IMG/VR virus record: IMGVR_UViG_3300034101_004559 | Location: 1-30,931 of that record | Direction: 5' to 3' (one strand) | Length of the DNA stretch: 30,931 nt | From: a virus | In this document: positions 8,016 to 14,741 of the stretch, piece after piece | Numbering within the stretch: position 1 is the first letter of the stretch | Layout: every line of letters begins with the position of its first letter | Position numbers and translations under genes: made by a program | Notes under the pieces: generated by a model | Seen by the model: only the letters and a program-made list of their open reading frames with translations | Databases searched by the model: none | Told to the model about the DNA's origin: nothing

Positions 8016-8409
8016 ACACGTAAATTTGTAGTTGACCCTTACCGACAGTAAAATCTTCTTTTTTCATTACGGTAATAATTACAAGATTCCAATTAATCGA
8101 GTCAATCTTTTCAGGTAGTATAACTAAGTTTAAATTATCACCACCATCTCTACTTAATATAAATCTTCTACCGTTTTTTATATCACCATCTATTATGTGA
8201 TATATTATTTCATCTAAACCTGATTTTAGAAGTCTTATTATATCTAAATCATATATTTTATTTTCAGAACCATGTCTCCATTTTCTTTGTTGAGTATGAC
8301 CACCAGCATCGTGATATATTTCAAATGAAAACTTGATTTCCTTTTTTAAATCATGAAACTTTTCTTCCTTTAATAAGTTTTTTCTTATTATTTGATTGAT
8401 ATTTATCAT
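8014..8409 (-). CDS. DUF4258/BrnT-like protein with N-terminal packaging-type tag
   Basis: A 131-residue protein. Residues 1-17 (M-I-N-I-N-Q-I-I-R-K-N-L-L-K-E-E) form an amphipathic helix ending L-K-E, like a T4 capsid-targeting sequence with a prohead protease site. The rest has the layout of DUF4258/BrnT folds: H-T-Q-Q-R-x2-R, then D-I-I-R-L-L-K-S-G, then beta strands ending W-N-L-V-I-I-T-V-M-K-K-E-D-F. That fold is related to RelE-type toxins. It is a single gene with its own TATTTAT element 4 nt before the ATG. I infer a virion-packaged protein, possibly an injected nuclease-like effector; family assignment is by eye. Confidence 0.6.
   Translation of the reverse strand: MININQIIRKNLLKEEKFHDLKKEIKFSFEIYHDAGGHTQQRKWRHGSENKIYDLDIIRLLKSGLDEIIYHIIDGDIKNGRRFILSRDGGDNLNLVILPEKIDSINWNLVIITVMKKEDFTVGKGQLQIYV
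8400..8406 (+). promoter_or_regulatory. TATTTAT element on the plus strand, upstream of the candidate RNA
   Basis: TATTTAT (8400-8406) faces the minus-strand copy at 8414-8420 across 7 nt, forming an inverted repeat. It lies 29 nt before the first base of the structured RNA at 8436. It could start that RNA, or it could be coincidence because it lies within the minus gene's first codons. Confidence 0.3.
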
Positions 8410-8413
8410 AACA

Positions 8414-8420
8414 ATAAATA
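8414..8420 (-). promoter_or_regulatory. TATTTAT element before the DUF4258-like gene
   Basis: TATTTAT on the minus strand ends 4 nt before the ATG. The same element and spacing recur before other tagged genes (12506, 23666, 28717). Interpreted as a phage late-type -10 element. Confidence 0.5.
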
Positions 8421-8435
8421 TAAGTGAATTTAATA

Positions 8436-8565
8436 ATGGGTTGAACCGAGATTACCCATACAACTCGGCGGAATAAGACACGAAGTTCTTTGGGTGAAAA
8501 TCCTCAATTCTACTAATGTGATAGAATGAAACTACACTACCCCCACGGTACCAATGGGGGTTTTT
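8436..8565 (+). ncRNA. Candidate structured RNA: H-type pseudoknot, hairpin, terminator
   Basis: A non-coding stretch with dense, interlocked pairing. Stem 1 is ATGGGT (8436-8441) with ACCCAT (8454-8459). Stem 2 is CCGAG (8446-8450), inside the stem 1 loop, with CTCGG (8464-8468). Together they give an H-type pseudoknot with loops of 4, 3 and 4 nt. Further 3', ATTCTA (8507-8512) pairs with TAGAAT (8522-8527), and CCCCCA/TGGGGG before a T-run ends the unit. A second TGGGT at 8491-8495 could compete for ACCCA, giving an alternative fold. It may be a free small RNA or a leader controlling the membrane gene at 8601. No match to a known riboswitch or ribozyme consensus was recognised. Confidence 0.6.
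8540..8565 (+). terminator. Rho-independent terminator of the candidate RNA
   Basis: CCCCCA (8540-8545) pairs with TGGGGG (8555-8560) across a 9-nt loop, followed by TTTTT (8561-8565). No protein gene ends just upstream on the plus strand, so it must terminate an untranslated transcript or act as an attenuator for the gene at 8601. Confidence 0.8.
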
Positions 8566-8577
8566 ATTTATATTTAC

Positions 8578-8584
8578 TATTTAT
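8578..8584 (+). promoter_or_regulatory. TATTTAT element before the membrane/coiled-coil gene
   Basis: TATTTAT lies 16 nt before the ATG at 8601, the same distance as the copy upstream of the tagged gene at 18396. A second copy (8565-8571) overlaps the end of the terminator. Confidence 0.4.
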
Positions 8585-8600
8585 CTATTATAGTTGTGAT

Positions 8601-9794
8601 ATGAAAGATAAATTATTACCTTGGTTTTTACTGTTTTGTGCTCTTGGATTGTCAGGTACTGCTGCGTATTATAGTGTTATTGGATTATCTGTGGTTTTTG
8701 TTGGAGTTGCTATACCTGTAATAGTAATGGGTTCATTTTTGGAACTATCTAAGATTGCAATTGCAACATACCTTCACGATAAATGGAAGGAAACTTATGG
8801 TATTTTAAAAATATACATGACAATCGCACTTGTCACCCTTTCATTAATAACTTCCCTTGGAATATATGGATTATTGAGTACAGGGTTTCAAGGAAACATC
8901 GCAAAACTTGAAATCAACGAAAAACAGGTTAAAAATGTTGAAGTAAAAAAGAAACGTTTTGAAGAAATAAAAACTGAACTAACAAAAGAAAAAACAACCT
9001 TAGATGGGGATATAACAAAATTAAGGGACGGATTGTCAAACAACACAACCACACAATCTGTGGACCAAAGAACGGGGCAAGTTGTAACAAGAGCAAATAA
9101 CGCAAATAGAAAAACATTTGAGCTACAATTAAAAGATGCTCAAATAAGAAGAGATACCATCGCTAAAAGAATTGACAACATGAATGATAGTATTACAAAG
9201 TTAGATGTTGAAATACTCAATATGGAATCAAAAGAGATTTCAGGAAGTGAATTAGGGGCTTTAAAATATGTTAGTGAACTTCTTGATTGGGACATAAAAA
9301 GAACTGCAAATTTATTCATTCTAATTTTAATATTTGTTTTTGACCCATTAGCAATCACTTTGGTAATCGCAACAAACCAAGCATTCAAAACAAATAAAAA
9401 AGAAGAGGAGACCCCCCAAGTCACCCCACAAGTCACCCCCCAAGTCACCCCTCAAGTCGAAGAGATAGTTGAAATTCCACAGGAAGAAGAACCGAAGAAT
9501 GAAGAAGTTGTTGTACCTGAAAATTTATTGACTTTTGCTGAAAATTTCGAGTGGAATTTAACAGATACTACAGAAGAAAAAGAAGAAGAACCTATAATTG
9601 AAGAAATTGTTGAAGAGGAACCTATTGTTGAGATAATTGAAGAACAACCCGAAAAAAATGAAGAAGAAGTTAAAGAAGAAACTTTAGAAAGTAACACTGA
9701 GGTTGTAAACTATGAAGAACCAAGACAATTAAGAAAATTAACCTACACAAATAGAAATAATAATAGTGGTTCAATTCGAATTAACAGATTTTAG
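8601..9794 (+). CDS. Multi-pass membrane protein with coiled coil and acidic tail
   Basis: A 397-residue protein. An upstream in-frame ATG at 8526 would translate through the terminator, so the ATG at 8601 (M-K-D-K-L-L-P-W-F) is chosen. Residues of about 5-105 hold three or four transmembrane helices. A long charged coiled coil follows (about 110-235), then another membrane helix (L-F-I-L-I-L-I-F-V-F-D-P-L-A). Next come four T-P-Q-V repeats and a strongly Glu-rich tail ending in basic residues. It precedes the amidase-like and spanin-like genes, so a lysis or envelope role is possible. No holin family was recognised. Confidence 0.7.
   Translation: MKDKLLPWFLLFCALGLSGTAAYYSVIGLSVVFVGVAIPVIVMGSFLELSKIAIATYLHDKWKETYGILKIYMTIALVTLSLITSLGIYGLLSTGFQGNIAKLEINEKQVKNVEVKKKRFEEIKTELTKEKTTLDGDITKLRDGLSNNTTTQSVDQRTGQVVTRANNANRKTFELQLKDAQIRRDTIAKRIDNMNDSITKLDVEILNMESKEISGSELGALKYVSELLDWDIKRTANLFILILIFVFDPLAITLVIATNQAFKTNKKEEETPQVTPQVTPQVTPQVEEIVEIPQEEEPKNEEVVVPENLLTFAENFEWNLTDTTEEKEEEPIIEEIVEEEPIVEIIEEQPEKNEEEVKEETLESNTEVVNYEEPRQLRKLTYTNRNNNSGSIRINRF
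9411..9458 (+). repeat. Four tandem 12-bp repeats encoding TPQV
   Basis: Four units of ACC-CCN-CAA-GTC in frame, differing only at the third base of the proline codon (CCC, CCA, CCC, CCT). They form a short extended linker between the last membrane helix and the acidic tail of the protein at 8601-9794. Confidence 0.9.
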
Positions 9795-10359
9795 TCCGTT
9801 AGGGATAAATAAAAACAAAAAACAAATTGTTTTAGCGGACTCCAAAAGAGACTTAAAAAATTATATACAGTCTTTGAGGTATCGATACAATAAAAAAAAC
9901 CCCTACTTACCAAACTACATAATATCCAAAAATGGTGATATACATACCATAATGGAACCAACAAATTATTCTAACTTTTTACAAAATATTGAATTAGATA
10001 AAAACTCAATCATAATTGTTTTGGAAAACTTAGGTTCACTAAGAAAAATTCCAATGCACGATTATCACATAAATTGGATTGGTGATATTTATAAAAAAAA
10101 GGTATTTGAACGAAAATGGAGAGATGAATATTTTTGGGACCCTTACGAAAAAACTCAATTAGAAAGTTTAAGTAAACTAACCAAAAATTTGTGTGGTGAG
10201 TTTGAAATACCAGTTGATTGTATTGGACATAATGTAAAACAAGAAGGTGTTGAGTTTTTCAGAGGAGTTGTTAGTAGAAGTAACTACGATATTGACTTCA
10301 AAGATGTAAACCCCTCCTTCAATTTTAAACTTTTTAAAGAACTATTAGAAAATGATTAA
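9766..10359 (+). CDS. N-acetylmuramoyl-L-alanine amidase-like protein, possibly degenerate
   Basis: A 197-residue protein with the amidase_2 layout: Y-I-I-S-K-N-G-D-I near residue 51, S-I-I-I-V-L-E-N-L-G at 81-90, a Q-L-x-x-L helix near 131, then I-G-H-N at 153-156. The position where the first zinc His normally sits reads I-V-L-A-D-S (21-26), and the last zinc ligand region reads V-S-R-S-N-Y. Most metal ligands therefore appear to be missing. The start is a GTG at 9766 overlapping the previous gene by 29 nt, since no ATG is available. It is next to spanin-like genes, consistent with endolysin ancestry or a wall-binding role. Confidence 0.6.
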   Translation: MVQFELTDFSPLGINKNKKQIVLADSKRDLKNYIQSLRYRYNKKNPYLPNYIISKNGDIHTIMEPTNYSNFLQNIELDKNSIIIVLENLGSLRKIPMHDYHINWIGDIYKKKVFERKWRDEYFWDPYEKTQLESLSKLTKNLCGEFEIPVDCIGHNVKQEGVEFFRGVVSRSNYDIDFKDVNPSFNFKLFKELLEND

Positions 10360-10906
10360 TGAATATGATGAAATGAAGTTGATGTTAAAACGAGTTAGGG
10401 TGTTGTTAGAACAACCTGAAGCCGTTAATCTTGGTAAGAGTATAGAAGACAACATAGAAGATGATGAAAAAGAAGACAAGACACAAGATATTGACGTTAA
10501 CAAAGTAAAAAAAGATAAAAACAAAACATACCGTATTTCGGGTGGGTTATTAACTCTCCATGGAAAAGAAAAAAGAGATTTGGAACTTACAACTGATGAA
10601 AAAACAGCATTTCAAGAAACTATGGATGAATTTGTTGGAGAGGTCTCTGATTTATCTGACTTTGGGGTATTAAATATGTACCCGAATGAAGTTCAGTGGA
10701 GTGGAAAAGTTATTGATTTTGATTTGGAGTTTTTCTTCTCTATTGGAGAAAACAACGGTGTATATATCAACGGTGATATGATTAAACTAGATGACAAATT
10801 GACAGAGTTGATAACTAAATTGACAGGTTTTTATAATAAATTTAAAGCTAAATGGGCAAAAGTGATTGCCGTAAGAAGAAAAACAGCAACAACAGAGGAA
10901 AAATAA
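10352..10906 (+). CDS. Tagged putative virion protein
   Basis: A 184-residue protein. The N-terminus (M-I-N-E-Y-D-E-M-K-L-M-L-K-R-V-R-V-L-L-E) is an amphipathic helix ending in L-L-E, matching the tag seen in six other proteins here. An acidic/lysine-rich linker (about 30-60) leads into a globular domain of about 120 residues (Y-R-I-S-G-G-L-L-T-L-H-G). It overlaps the amidase-like gene by 8 nt and the next gene by 1 nt (TAATG). Function unknown; structural or internal head protein by inference. Confidence 0.6.
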   Translation: MINEYDEMKLMLKRVRVLLEQPEAVNLGKSIEDNIEDDEKEDKTQDIDVNKVKKDKNKTYRISGGLLTLHGKEKRDLELTTDEKTAFQETMDEFVGEVSDLSDFGVLNMYPNEVQWSGKVIDFDLEFFFSIGENNGVYINGDMIKLDDKLTELITKLTGFYNKFKAKWAKVIAVRRKTATTEEK

Positions 10907-11259
10907 TGAAAACTTACGTAGAAAAATATTGGAAACATGCTGTAGGGGTTATCTTATTTTTTTCCCTACTTTATTTAGTTGTTTACTTAGCAACTCCAAA
11001 ACCAAAAATGTCTGAATTAGATAAATACAAAATAGACCAAATAAACAAAAAAATTGAGGACCTAAAAAATTTACAAAAAAGTCTTAATGATTCTTTGAAT
11101 GTCTACCAACAAAAAATAGATAAAATTGATGATAAGATTTCAAATATCAAAATTGAAAAGAAAGAGGTGAACAATTACTACACACAAAAGAAAGAAGAAA
11201 TTAAAAAGGCCGACAATAAACAAATAGACAGTCTACTAAGAAAGAGATATAACTACTAA
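10906..11259 (+). CDS. Rz-like inner-membrane spanin candidate
   Basis: A 117-residue protein. One N-terminal transmembrane helix (about 13-30: G-V-I-L-F-F-S-L-L-Y-L-V-V-Y-L) is followed by a periplasmic coiled coil of about 80 residues ending R-K-R-Y-N-Y. This type II topology plus coiled coil is typical of i-spanins. The start at the TAATG junction is preferred over an in-frame ATG inside the previous gene. It sits between the amidase-like gene and a second envelope protein. Confidence 0.6.
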   Translation: MKTYVEKYWKHAVGVILFFSLLYLVVYLATPKPKMSELDKYKIDQINKKIEDLKNLQKSLNDSLNVYQQKIDKIDDKISNIKIEKKEVNNYYTQKKEEIKKADNKQIDSLLRKRYNY

Positions 11260-11262
11260 ACC

Positions 11263-11679
11263 ATGAAAAAAATTATATTTACCCTAATCATATTTTCTTT
11301 TTGTTTTATAGGGCTTTCCCAAAAAACAAAAACAATAGACACCTCAGAACTATGTATCCCTTATGGAGTTGCTCAAAAAATGTTATTAGACCTTAACGAA
11401 TATGACAAACTTAAAGAACTATCCAAATTAGATAAAGAAGAAATAAAACAATTGAACAATAAGATTTATTTTTTGGACAAAACAATAAGTACTTGGAAAG
11501 AAAAAGACTCTTTGAGTACTCAGATTGTCAATAAAACAGAAGAAAAATTCAAAATTATTTCAGACCAAAATGATGATTTGAGAAAAGAGGTAAAAAAACT
11601 TAAAGTAAAAAATACCATGACACAAATTATCAGTGGGGTTCTTCTAACAACATTAACAGTATTTAGTATAATGAAATAA
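11263..11679 (+). CDS. Signal-peptide coiled-coil protein with C-terminal membrane helix (spanin-like)
   Basis: A 138-residue protein with a signal peptide (K-K-I-I-F-T-L-I-I-F-S-F-C-F-I-G-L-S-Q), a segment with C-I-P, a charged coiled coil (about 45-115) and a C-terminal hydrophobic helix (about 119-137). No lipobox is evident at the signal-peptide end, so it is not a classical o-spanin lipoprotein. Similar small proteins occur near lysis genes in Bacteroidota phages. It is 3 nt after the Rz-like gene and overlaps the next start by 1 nt. Confidence 0.6.
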   Translation: MKKIIFTLIIFSFCFIGLSQKTKTIDTSELCIPYGVAQKMLLDLNEYDKLKELSKLDKEEIKQLNNKIYFLDKTISTWKEKDSLSTQIVNKTEEKFKIISDQNDDLRKEVKKLKVKNTMTQIISGVLLTTLTVFSIMK

Positions 11680-11927
11680 TGGCTTTTTCACAACAACAAA
11701 AAAAAGAAATAGAAAAAATAGTAAAAAGTGAAATCAAAACTTTTTTCAGCTCTTCTTTTGTGAAAAAACATGAAGAAACATTGATTAATAAAATAAAAAA
11801 AGAAATTAAAACAGGCTCATTAAGAGGAGATGTTAATGACATAGTTGTTAAAATTATGACTGAGTTTTATTACTTTTTATGGTCCAAGAAAAATCAATGG
11901 CAATCAACTTTGAAAAACGTAAAATGA
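11679..11927 (+). CDS. Small conserved phage protein
   Basis: An 82-residue, mostly helical protein with a lysine-rich first half and a conserved-looking end: R-G-D-V-N-D-I-V-V-K-I-M-T-E-F-Y-Y-F-L-W, then K-N-Q-W-Q-S. Proteins of this pattern recur in tailed phages without known function. It overlaps the previous gene by 1 nt and the next by ATGA. Confidence 0.65.
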   Translation: MAFSQQQKKEIEKIVKSEIKTFFSSSFVKKHEETLINKIKKEIKTGSLRGDVNDIVVKIMTEFYYFLWSKKNQWQSTLKNVK

Positions 11928-12496
11928 TAACACAAAAATATTTAAACAAGTTAGTTTTAGAATCTTTGAAAAAGAAAAAGGAAGAATCGAAAGAAGCCTT
12001 AGGAACAGGAGGAGGTTATGGTTATAGTGCACCTGCATTTAGTATGTTTTCAAAAGATGACGTTGCAAGAAGCGAATACAAAAGAAAACCTAAAATAGTA
12101 AGAGAAACTGAAACTTGCCCTGAATGTGGAGAATCAAATGATGAGTGTGTTTGTCCACAAAAAGTTGAAGCCACTGAAGCCACTACATCTGCATCGGTTG
12201 GAATTTATGATGTTCCTGGGTTTCAAGATGTGAACATGAGGGGTAATACGACAAAAGGAAAAGGAAGGTCTTGGAAAAAAACACAAATACCTGGCGGGAG
12301 TTTTGTATCAGTGAAAAAAGAATGCAAAACATTTCCTTATTGCAATCAAGGAGATATAAATGCTTTGAACATATATAAACCCAAAACAAAAAAATCAAAA
12401 CTTAGAGAAGCTATCCAAAATGTGGCAACTAAAACAGGTTTAAGTGTTGATGAAATAGAAAATATCATATTATCCAAAATTGATGGTATTTTATAA
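11924..12496 (+). CDS. Tagged putative virion protein with zinc-binding cluster
   Basis: A 190-residue protein using the ATG at 11924, which overlaps the previous TGA (ATGA); a longer frame from 11879 is less likely. The N-terminus M-I-T-Q-K-Y-L-N-K-L-V-L-E-S is an amphipathic helix ending V-L-E. A Gly/Tyr/Pro patch follows (G-G-G-Y-G-Y-S-A-P-A-F-S-M-F). Then comes a cysteine cluster (C-P-E-C-G-E-S-N-D-E-C-V-C), a basic middle and a helical C-terminus. Probably packaged in or part of the virion; function unknown. Confidence 0.6.
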   Translation: MITQKYLNKLVLESLKKKKEESKEALGTGGGYGYSAPAFSMFSKDDVARSEYKRKPKIVRETETCPECGESNDECVCPQKVEATEATTSASVGIYDVPGFQDVNMRGNTTKGKGRSWKKTQIPGGSFVSVKKECKTFPYCNQGDINALNIYKPKTKKSKLREAIQNVATKTGLSVDEIENIILSKIDGIL

Positions 12497-12505
12497 AACT
12501 AATGA

Positions 12506-12512
12506 TATTTAT
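12506..12512 (+). promoter_or_regulatory. TATTTAT element before tagged gene
   Basis: TATTTAT followed by 5 nt and the ATG at 12518. Same element and spacing as at 23666 and 30604 (minus). Confidence 0.5.
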
Positions 12513-12517
12513 TAAGT

Positions 12518-13954
12518 ATGAATAGAGAAATTAAAAACATAGTTGATAAAGTTTTAAATGAAGAACTTTATGTTAGAACAAACTCTGTGAAAAGAAGATT
12601 GTTTGAAAACAAAGAAATGTGTGAGGAATGTGGTGGAAACATGTCCGAAGGTGAATGCATGGAGTGTGGAAGTATGCGTGAAGGAGACATTCAAGAACTA
12701 GGAGGTATGGATGATGGACATCCACTTTTTGGTGACTTGAATTTTTCAAAAATGGACCCAGAAAGAAGAAAAAAAATTAATAAGTATCTTGGTATTGAAG
12801 ATGAATATTCCGATTATGAAGAAGATGATGATTATTATGATGACTTCAAGTTTAATGCACCATCACCGGATTACGATTATGAGGAGGAAGATGAAGATGA
12901 TTTAAGAATTCCTGATGACATGCCATCATACAAAACTAAGTATCGATATAGTGATGAAGACAAAAGTGGTTTGGATGAAGCAAAAAAATTATCTAAAGGT
13001 CAAAAGTACATTGCAAAACAAGCAAAACCATATGACAAAATAGATGGTGAAGATTTTAAAAAATTAAGGTCAAAAAAGAAAGAGGTAAAAGAAAAACTTT
13101 ACGGAAGACAAAAATCTATTGATAAAAATAAAAATAATAAAATAGATGCTGAAGATTTCGAAATTTTAAGAAAGAAAAAAGGAAAAGTAGATGAGTCTTA
13201 CTATAGTGTGGTATTAGATAACAGAAAATTTTTGTTTACTGAAAATGAAATGATTGACATAATTGAAAACATCATAAATGAGGAAAAAAAGAAAACATCT
13301 GGTTTGAAAAAAGGAAGAGTATCCGCTTCGAACGTTTTAAAATCTTCATTGAACAAGTCAGGTAAAGAAGAAAATGACTACATAGAAAGTGTAACCAAAA
13401 AAATGAAAGAGTACTTGAAAGGCGCATCTAAAGGTAATTACGAAACTAACCCAAGTAATTTTCCTGAAGGAAACTATGATTTAGATAAAAGAAAAGGTAA
13501 AATCAAAAAATATACACCATCTGAAGCGGTTGATGAATATATTGAAGCTTACTCTTACCCTGGTAATACAAATTTAGTTTTTGATGAAATTAAACCTGAT
13601 GATGAAAAAATTGAAAAGTATCTTAAGGGTCACAAAACTACAGGAAATGCTGAAATTGATGAAGATGGAAAACCTTACGGAAATGTAGTCCCAAGTAAGA
13701 CAGGAGAAAAATTTTATGACAATTATAAAAACAATTATTACGGACAAGAGCAAATGAACGCTTCTTACAAAAGATATCCGCAAGATACAATCGAAGTGGC
13801 TGGTGACGTAACAAAAAAAGGTAAGATTAAAAAAGGTGGAAAAACCGCTCAGAGTATTTTAGACAAAGTAAGTGAGTCAGTTGAGAATAAAAAAGTGATT
13901 TCTGAAATCGATAAGATGAAATCGTTAATTGGTTATAATCAAAAAACACAGTAA
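12518..13954 (+). CDS. Large tagged acidic virion-type protein with EF-hand-like repeat
   Basis: A 478-residue protein. The tag M-N-R-E-I-K-N-I-V-D-K-V-L-N-E ends L-N-E at residue 15. A CxxC pair follows (C35/C38, C47/C50), then a very acidic Tyr/Asp stretch (95-130). Next is a duplicated K-I-D-x-E-D-F module at 174-180 and 208-214. The second copy forms a full EF-hand loop, D202-x-N-x-N-x-K-I-D210-x-x-D213. Residues 240-256 (F-T-E-N-E-M-I-D-I-I-E-N-I-I-N-E-E) look like a second, internal tag. The remainder is lysine-rich and low in hydrophobics. Likely an internal or processed head protein; no family recognised. Confidence 0.65.
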   Translation: MNREIKNIVDKVLNEELYVRTNSVKRRLFENKEMCEECGGNMSEGECMECGSMREGDIQELGGMDDGHPLFGDLNFSKMDPERRKKINKYLGIEDEYSDYEEDDDYYDDFKFNAPSPDYDYEEEDEDDLRIPDDMPSYKTKYRYSDEDKSGLDEAKKLSKGQKYIAKQAKPYDKIDGEDFKKLRSKKKEVKEKLYGRQKSIDKNKNNKIDAEDFEILRKKKGKVDESYYSVVLDNRKFLFTENEMIDIIENIINEEKKKTSGLKKGRVSASNVLKSSLNKSGKEENDYIESVTKKMKEYLKGASKGNYETNPSNFPEGNYDLDKRKGKIKKYTPSEAVDEYIEAYSYPGNTNLVFDEIKPDDEKIEKYLKGHKTTGNAEIDEDGKPYGNVVPSKTGEKFYDNYKNNYYGQEQMNASYKRYPQDTIEVAGDVTKKGKIKKGGKTAQSILDKVSESVENKKVISEIDKMKSLIGYNQKTQ

Positions 13955-13975
13955 TTTATTATTCAGTTTTAATAA

Positions 13976-14030
13976 GACCCATGTTATAATTATCGAAATG
14001 GAAGGTAATAATAACATGGGTCGTTTTTTT
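13976..14030 (+). terminator. Long hairpin with T-run overlapping the next gene's start
   Basis: A perfect 12-bp stem, GACCCATGTTAT (13976-13987) with ATAACATGGGTC (14011-14022), a 23-nt loop, then G and seven Ts (14024-14030). It follows the stop at 13954, so it serves as that gene's terminator. It also contains both candidate start codons (13998 in the loop, 14016 in the stem) of the next gene, whose R-F-F-D codons are the T-run. Confidence 0.75.
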
Positions 14031-14489
14031 GATTGGTTAGCCAAACCATTAGATGATGGTGACCTAACTGCTTGGTATTTGGCAAATAATATCACAATCG
14101 AACATACCGAACTATTCAGAGATTTTTGTTTGTCTTTTCTAAGACTTATCAAAGAAACATACTTGGGTGAAAATAGTGACAGTAAAAACGAAACAAGAGT
14201 TGGAATGACAACCCAACAAAAAAAAGAACATTTTCATTGGTGTTGGAACAAAACAATCCAAAACTTTGAAAGAGAATCCATAATCTTCAAATTTGATGAT
14301 ACTGACGCATTCTTTTTTGAAAGTTTTTTCTTTGATGTTTTCTACAACCAACCTGACGAAGACGTTAAAGAACAAACGGAAAAGTTTTTTGAACAAATTT
14401 TTAACAGAAAAACAAAAAAATCAAAATCTGACGTTGAAATATTCACCGACATATATAAAGTGTTAGAAAGGTCATTGAAAATAAATTGA
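13998..14489 (+). CDS. Conserved phage protein of unknown function
   Basis: A protein of about 163 residues from the ATG at 13998, or 157 from the ATG at 14016. The core starts M-G-R-F-F-D-W-L-A-K-P-L-D-D-G-D-L-T-A-W-Y and is rich in aromatic and acidic residues (D-A-F-F-F-E-S-F-F-F-D-V-F-Y). The end is lysine-rich. The frame is open further upstream, but that part would be read through the terminator stem. No domain recognised. The hairpin probably limits its translation or its expression by read-through. Confidence 0.6.
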   Translation: MEGNNNMGRFFDWLAKPLDDGDLTAWYLANNITIEHTELFRDFCLSFLRLIKETYLGENSDSKNETRVGMTTQQKKEHFHWCWNKTIQNFERESIIFKFDDTDAFFFESFFFDVFYNQPDEDVKEQTEKFFEQIFNRKTKKSKSDVEIFTDIYKVLERSLKIN

Positions 14490-14555
14490 TGCCATTTACA
14501 AAACTTTCATTAAACATAAATTTAAATTGTATAATAAACTAATTTTTTAAAAAAA

Positions 14556-14741
14556 ATGGAAACTTTAGAACAAATCAAAACATTAGTAGAGACGTTATCC
14601 GCCGAGACTACTAAATTTTATAGCAAAGGAAATCAATCTGCAGGTACTAGAGCAAGAAAAGCGGCTCAAGAGTTAAAAGATTTGATGCATACACTAAGAA
14701 AAGAAATTCTCAATCACACCAAAAACGAAACTAATGAATAG
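14556..14741 (+). CDS. Histone H1-like (Hc1-type) DNA-binding protein
   Basis: A 61-residue protein matching the Bacteroidota histone H1-like family (Hc1). It has an N-terminal helix (L-E-Q-I-K-T-L-V-E-T-L), then T-K-F-Y-S-K-G-N-Q-S-A-G-T-R-A-R-K-A-A-Q-E-L-K-D-L, which contains the hallmark K-G-N-x-x-A-G-T-R-A-R-K-A. The family binds DNA non-specifically in host nucleoids. In a phage it could help compact viral DNA or remodel the host nucleoid. It starts a small operon with the next genes. Confidence 0.85.
   Translation: METLEQIKTLVETLSAETTKFYSKGNQSAGTRARKAAQELKDLMHTLRKEILNHTKNETNE

Noticed and set aside
8436-8530. tRNA or tmRNA in the structured region
   Set aside because: A weak T-arm-like segment (8490-8507) exists, but there is no 7-bp acceptor stem, no TTC loop and no usable anticodon arm. 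The interlocked stems fit a pseudoknot better.
8526-8600. Upstream extension of the membrane protein at 8601
   Set aside because: An in-frame ATG at 8526 would add 25 residues, but the codons run through the terminator hairpin and T-run, and the hydrophobic domain begins naturally at 8601.
9140-9697. Minus-strand open frames opposite the membrane protein
   Set aside because: Ser/Ile/Thr-rich translations mirror the Glu/Lys-rich coding strand. They have no leader element or recognisable motif, and many similar antisense frames occur elsewhere in the window.
11879-11923. Longer start for the tagged protein at 11924
   Set aside because: The extension lies wholly inside the preceding gene. The ATGA junction at 11924 and the tag beginning there support the shorter form.
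13929-13997. Longer start for the gene at 13998
   Set aside because: The extension would overlap the end of the 12518 gene and read through the 5' terminator arm. Its residues look like translated non-coding DNA.
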